Positions 60,937 to 64,000 of a stretch of 64,000 bases of DNA are shown here, piece after piece. The translations under genes were made by a program, and so were the position numbers. Position 1 is the stretch's first letter. The number at the start of each line of letters is the position of its first letter. The notes below the pieces were generated by a model. It searched no databases, was not told the origin of the DNA, and saw only the letters and a list, made by a program, of their open reading frames with translations. The stretch comes from Pseudomonas indica NBRC 103045 (lineage in GTDB: Bacteria; Pseudomonadota; Gammaproteobacteria; Pseudomonadales; Pseudomonadaceae), in the NCBI RefSeq assembly GCF_002091635.1, contig NZ_BDAC01000017.1, forward strand, positions 78,302-142,301. Reading direction: 5' to 3'.

Positions 60937-61896
60937 ATGAATCCCGATACCCTCACCGACCAGTTCAGCCTGTTCCTCGACGTGCTGGAGTCCGGCAGCT
61001 TCTCCGCCGCGGCCCGCCGCCATCCCCTGACCCCTTCCGCCGTGGCCCGACGCATCGACGCCCTGGAACGCGCCCTCGGCAGCACTCTGTTCATCCGCAG
61101 CACCCATGCCGTGCGCGCCACACCGGCCGGGCTGGCGTTCGCCGAGCGGGCCCGCCGGATACTCGCCGAACTGCGCCTGGCCCGCGCCGAAGCCGCCTCG
61201 CTGAGCAGCGCCCCGGAAGGTCTGATCCGCATCGACGCACCGGCGCCTTTCGGCCGCCGCCGACTGGCCCCGGCCATCGCCGAATTCCTCGCCGCCAATC
61301 CAGGGTTGGACGTGCAGTTGCGGCTGATCGACAGCTTCATCGATCTGCACGGCGAACACCTCGGCGAAGTGGATCTGGTGCTGCGCATCGGCCCGCTGGC
61401 CGACACCCGCCTGGTCGCCACTCCCCTGGCACCCCTGGTCCGCATTGCCTGCGCCAGCCCGGACTACCTCAAGCGCCGCGGCACCCCGCGCGAGCCGAGC
61501 GAACTGGTCGACCACGACGGCCTCGATTGGGACAGCCTCGCCCCGCCCTATGCCTGGCGCTTCCAACGTGCTGGCCGGCTCCAGCATTACAAGCCGCAAC
61601 GCCAGCGGATGACCGCCAACAACGCCGAAGCCTTGCTGTTCGGCGCACTCGACGGACTCGGCATCGCCCATCTGCCGACCTGGCTGAGCAGCGAGTATCT
61701 GCTGCGTGGCGAACTGGTCCCGCTGTTTTGCCAAGAGGGCCTGCCTGCGCCCGAGCCGAGCAGCATCTACGCCCTGCGCCTGGAGCGTGAAGCCAGTCCG
61801 CGCACCCGCCTGCTGCTGGCCTTCCTGCAGGAGCGCTTCGGCCATCCGCCGCCGTGGGATCAGGCGCTGCAGAGTCGCCTGGTGCCTTCCAGCTAG
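60937..61896 (+). CDS. LysR-family regulator
   Basis: The 319-residue protein has the HTH SGSFSAAARRHPLTPSAVAR and a C-terminal effector domain (GLIRIDAPAPFGRRRLAPAI, EVDLVLRIGPLADTRLVA). It diverges from the TauE/SafE exporter gene, 105 bp apart, the normal layout for LysR control. Confidence 0.92.
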   Translation: MNPDTLTDQFSLFLDVLESGSFSAAARRHPLTPSAVARRIDALERALGSTLFIRSTHAVRATPAGLAFAERARRILAELRLARAEAASLSSAPEGLIRIDAPAPFGRRRLAPAIAEFLAANPGLDVQLRLIDSFIDLHGEHLGEVDLVLRIGPLADTRLVATPLAPLVRIACASPDYLKRRGTPREPSELVDHDGLDWDSLAPPYAWRFQRAGRLQHYKPQRQRMTANNAEALLFGALDGLGIAHLPTWLSSEYLLRGELVPLFCQEGLPAPEPSSIYALRLEREASPRTRLLLAFLQERFGHPPPWDQALQSRLVPSS

Positions 61897-61937
61897 GCAG
61901 TGCGATCAGCGGGCTGGCCAAAAAATAGTCAGCGCGC

Positions 61938-61963
61938 TAAATTCAAGCACATCGTTATTTAGA
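61938..61963. promoter_or_regulatory. Dyad upstream of ohrR
   Basis: CTAAAT and ATTTAG are exact complements 14 bases apart, 10 bp before the ohrR ATG. It may be the OhrR autoregulatory site. Confidence 0.45.
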
Positions 61964-61973
61964 GGTATCGTTC

Positions 61974-62426
61974 ATGGACACCCCCCGCTGTGACGACTTG
62001 CTGCTCGACAACCAGGTCTGTTTCGCCCTGTATTCCACGTCGCTGATGCTGACCAAGGTCTACAAGCCGATCCTGCAGGCCGTCGGCCTCACCTACCCGC
62101 AGTACCTGGCCATGCTGGTACTCTGGGAACGCGACGGCATCACCGTGGGCGAACTCAGCGCCCGCCTGCTCACCGACCCCGGCTCGGTCACTCCCCTGCT
62201 CAAGCGCCTGGAAGGCGAAGGGCTGATCACCCGCACCCGCAGCAGCGCCGACGAGCGCGTCGTGGAATTGCGCCTGACCGACAAGGGCCGCGAACTGCAA
62301 CAGCAGGCACAAGCCTTCCCCGCCTGCATCGTCGAAGCCAGCGGGCAATCGGCGGAACAGCTGATGGCGCTGAAGGACGAACTGGTGAAACTGCGCAGCC
62401 AGTTGCAACAGGCGCTGCCTGCCTGA
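61974..62426 (+). CDS. ohrR: Organic hydroperoxide resistance regulator
   Basis: The 150-residue MarR protein has the peroxide-sensing Cys16 in LDNQVCFALYSTSLML and a second Cys in AFPACIVEAS, like Ohr[23 protein letters not shown] and the wing SSADERVVELRLTDKG are typical. In P. aeruginosa ohrR stands beside ohr; no ohr gene is visible in the remaining 1.5 kb. Confidence 0.9.
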   Translation: MDTPRCDDLLLDNQVCFALYSTSLMLTKVYKPILQAVGLTYPQYLAMLVLWERDGITVGELSARLLTDPGSVTPLLKRLEGEGLITRTRSSADERVVELRLTDKGRELQQQAQAFPACIVEASGQSAEQLMALKDELVKLRSQLQQALPA

Positions 62427-62615
62427 TTTCGCGAATCGCGAACCGTGTCATCGATTCTGTCGCGTTGCCGCTTCGCTTGTTCGCGTTGGGGCTCCTACAC
62501 TTCGACTCCACGCGCCGGCCTGGGTCGGTGCGCGATCACACCGCTTCAGAAACAGTGCGGTCGGGGCGGCCAGGGACGGACCGATATCGGTCCCAAGCGA
62601 TAAGGAACACAACCG
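62427..62615. other. Spacer after ohrR
   Basis: No gene seen. It has short palindromes (TTTCGCGAATCGCGAA; GACCGATATCGGTC) but no clear terminator. Confidence 0.4.
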
Positions 62616-63368
62616 ATGCCACGGGAAATGTCGGCCGGCAATCCAAATGCGCCGGTCCTCAGCGGCTCATTGAGTAATGCGCTCTACCGCCATGCCGAGC
62701 AACGCTGCTTCGCCTTCTTCATCTACCTGTTCTACGTGAAGATCCTGACGGAGCGCGGGAATAATCTGCACAACGCCAACCTCCAAGCCCACGATGCCGT
62801 CGAGCACAAGGCCACCCACCAGATCGACAGCGGCTTCCGTCAGCCGAACCAGCCGCACTACTACGGCTTCGACGACAACGACCCCAACATCGTCAATCAG
62901 TCCGCCACCGCCTGCGGCAAGATGGACGCCGCGCACTTCTGCAACCTGGGCATCGACAGCCGCTACCAGAACGCTTTCGCGCAACTGGGCCAGAACGACG
63001 CGGCCCTGAACGATTACTACGAGAACCTGAAGAAAATCTGTGGCGACACCCGCATGCTGCCCCAGCGCATCAACATCGGCCCGGACCGCGTGATCGACCA
63101 GCTCCACGCCGAGCTGGCCGTGCGCTTCCTGCGCGCCGGTGGTCCACCGATCACTCGACAGAACATTACGACCTACTGCCAGGAAGGCATCAAGCGCATC
63201 GCTCAGTACCAGGCCACCCGAGGCGCCGGCATCGTCGCCTGCGCCCAGCGCTACGCCGATTTCTACGCGGCGGCACAGAGCGAGATGTGGCAGTCGGTCT
63301 CCGGTTCGGTAGCCGCCTCCTGCGCGGCCCATGGCCTGCCGGTTACGGATTATTTGTCGTATGTCTGA
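62616..63368 (+). CDS. Hypothetical protein
   Basis: The 250-residue protein begins MPREMSAGNPNAPVLSGSLS and has a hydrophobic stretch FAFFIYLFYVKILT near residue 35. The rest is rich in Asn, Gln, His and Cys (ACGKMDAAHFCNLGIDSRYQ, TTYCQEGIKRIAQYQATRG, VAASCAAHGLP). I recognise no family. AAGGA lies before the ATG. It sits where ohr might be expected. Confidence 0.7.
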   Translation: MPREMSAGNPNAPVLSGSLSNALYRHAEQRCFAFFIYLFYVKILTERGNNLHNANLQAHDAVEHKATHQIDSGFRQPNQPHYYGFDDNDPNIVNQSATACGKMDAAHFCNLGIDSRYQNAFAQLGQNDAALNDYYENLKKICGDTRMLPQRINIGPDRVIDQLHAELAVRFLRAGGPPITRQNITTYCQEGIKRIAQYQATRGAGIVACAQRYADFYAAAQSEMWQSVSGSVAASCAAHGLPVTDYLSYV

Positions 63369-63378
63369 GCGTGCCCTT

Positions 63379-63437
63379 GTGGAGCGAATTCATTCGCGAT
63401 TGGGCGAGAGCCGTTTTCGCGGATGAATCCCCCACAG
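63379..63437. repeat. Palindromic repeat after the hypothetical gene
   Basis: TGTGGAGCGAATTCATTCGCG is matched imperfectly by CGCGGATGAATCCCCCACA. It is a REP-type element. Confidence 0.7.
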
Positions 63438-63448
63438 GCCCGCTTTCG

Positions 63449-63513
63449 TAGGAGCCAACTCGGCTGGCGATGCTTCTGCGCGGCTCGGTTCGCGAGCAGA
63501 GCTCGCTCCTACA
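63449..63513. repeat. REP-type palindrome
   Basis: GTAGGAGCCAACTCGGCTGG and GAGCAGAGCTCGCTCCTAC are inverted ends, the same REP class as at 56843 and 56999. Confidence 0.8.
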
Positions 63514-63531
63514 AAGCGGGCCCGATTCTCG

Positions 63532-63559
63532 TGTAGGGGCGAATAAATTCGCCCCTACA
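63532..63559. repeat. Perfect 28-bp palindrome
   Basis: TGTAGGGGCGAAT / ATTCGCCCCTACA around AA: 13-bp perfect arms. It could also act as a transcript-end hairpin. Confidence 0.85.
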
Positions 63560-63694
63560 CGTGGTGTTCCGTGGCCCGGATAAGCGTCAGCGCAATCCGG
63601 GAAGCGCTTCCGGCACCGAGTTCCGACTGGTTCCGAAAAACATGAGCGCACGAGACTCCCGCTTGTTCTTCCCCTCTTCCCGACCTATCCTGCG

Positions 63695-63929
63695 CCGGCC
63701 ACGACTAGTCCCGTGGCCGGGTTTGACAGCCCGAATCTAGTAGGCGCGATTGCGCCAGTGGTGCATGCGAAAACGGCGTATGTTTTTGCAGGCCCTCGCA
63801 CGTATGCAGGTTCATGCAGCGTCATGGCGGATCGCGTGGGGAGACCCTCGGGTCTGCCGGTGCCTACTAGCCGGTCTGTCAACCCCGCGCGGTTCGCCAC
63901 CCTAACGATTGACAGCGTTCGTGGCGAAC
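63695..63929 (+). ncRNA. Structured leader or small RNA region before the edge gene
   Basis: Three nested or adjacent hairpins are seen. CCGGCCACG/CGTGGCCGG (63695-63720) has a 9-bp stem. A long-range stem joins 63719-63745 (GGGTTTGACAG, CTAGTAGGC) with 63862-63885 (GCCTACTAG, CTGTCAACCC). GTTCGCCAC/GTGGCGAAC (63892-63929) has a 9-bp stem. The last ends 29 bp before the ATG of the edge gene. The class is unknown to me; it may be a riboregulator or a repeat-derived element. Confidence 0.5.
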
Positions 63930-63958
63930 TCCCAACTATTTCTAGTAGGAGCCTCACC

Positions 63959-64000
63959 ATGGACGAAGCCTTACCCCCTCTCACTTTCCTTCGCTACAAC
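63959..64000 (+). CDS. Start of a gene running off the right edge
   Basis: TAGGAG lies 7 bases before an ATG that encodes MDEALPPLTFLRYN to the window end. Only 14 codons are visible, so the product cannot be named. The structured region in front suggests post-transcriptional control. Confidence 0.5.
   Translation, partial: MDEALPPLTFLRYN

Overview
The window is high-GC chromosomal DNA from a Pseudomonas. From about 37 kb onward the gene order (membrane-anchored protein, GST, fRMsr, DUF815 ATPase, SagS-type hybrid kinase, OspR, glutathione peroxidase, MsrB, AlaA-type aminotransferase, SDR, HtpX, Tpm, DEAD helicase, enoyl-CoA hydratase, class II DAHP synthase, OhrR) follows the PA2820-PA2849 stretch of P. 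aeruginosa as I remember it. The species is probably not P. aeruginosa, because the first 35 kb does not belong at that locus there.

Region 1 (1-35.6 kb) is an almost complete route from lignin-type phenylpropanoids to ring cleavage. CalA oxidises coniferyl alcohol and a neighbouring aldehyde dehydrogenase probably makes ferulate. Fcs, Ech and Vdh convert ferulate to vanillate, VanAB demethylates it to protocatechuate, PobA feeds 4-hydroxybenzoate into the same pool, and PcaHG opens the ring. Each module has its own regulator: PcaQ, an AraC-type PobR, VanR, a MarR protein (FerR-like) and a sigma-54 activator of the XylR/DmpR type. An OprD porin, a periplasmic binding protein, a beta-lactamase-fold hydrolase and an operon of DUF1302, DUF1329, YCF48-like, RND and esterase proteins probably serve uptake or substrate release. 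Candidate operators are visible: a PcaQ box, VanR boxes, a shared dyad AGTTA-N7-TAACT at three promoters, and a GG-N10-GC sigma-54 promoter.

Region 2 (about 13.8-18.97 kb) is an AT-rich insertion inside region 1, between a tetR gene and vanR. It holds five leftward genes, several followed by attC-like imperfect palindromes, and no integrase is visible. It looks like an integron gene-cassette cluster without its integrase. One cassette encodes a SIR2-like NAD-binding protein and the next a large unrecognised protein with a possible nuclease-like motif, so a defence function is plausible. A LexA box and a 22-codon ORF lie directly in front of the first cassette gene.

Region 3 (35.6-37.05 kb) carries a decayed P4-type integrase next to a tRNA-Glu/tRNA-Gly/tRNA-Gly operon, consistent with an old integration at tRNA-Gly.

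Region 4 (37.1-64 kb) is core genome with redox-stress genes (ospR-gpx, msrB, msrC, ohrR), chaperone, protease and RNA helicase genes, central metabolism and several regulators. An IS1182-type element with a 4-bp target duplication has split a terminator between a dioxygenase gene and deaD. REP-type repeats lie near 57 kb and 63.4 kb. The right edge holds a strongly structured leader in front of a gene that runs off the window.
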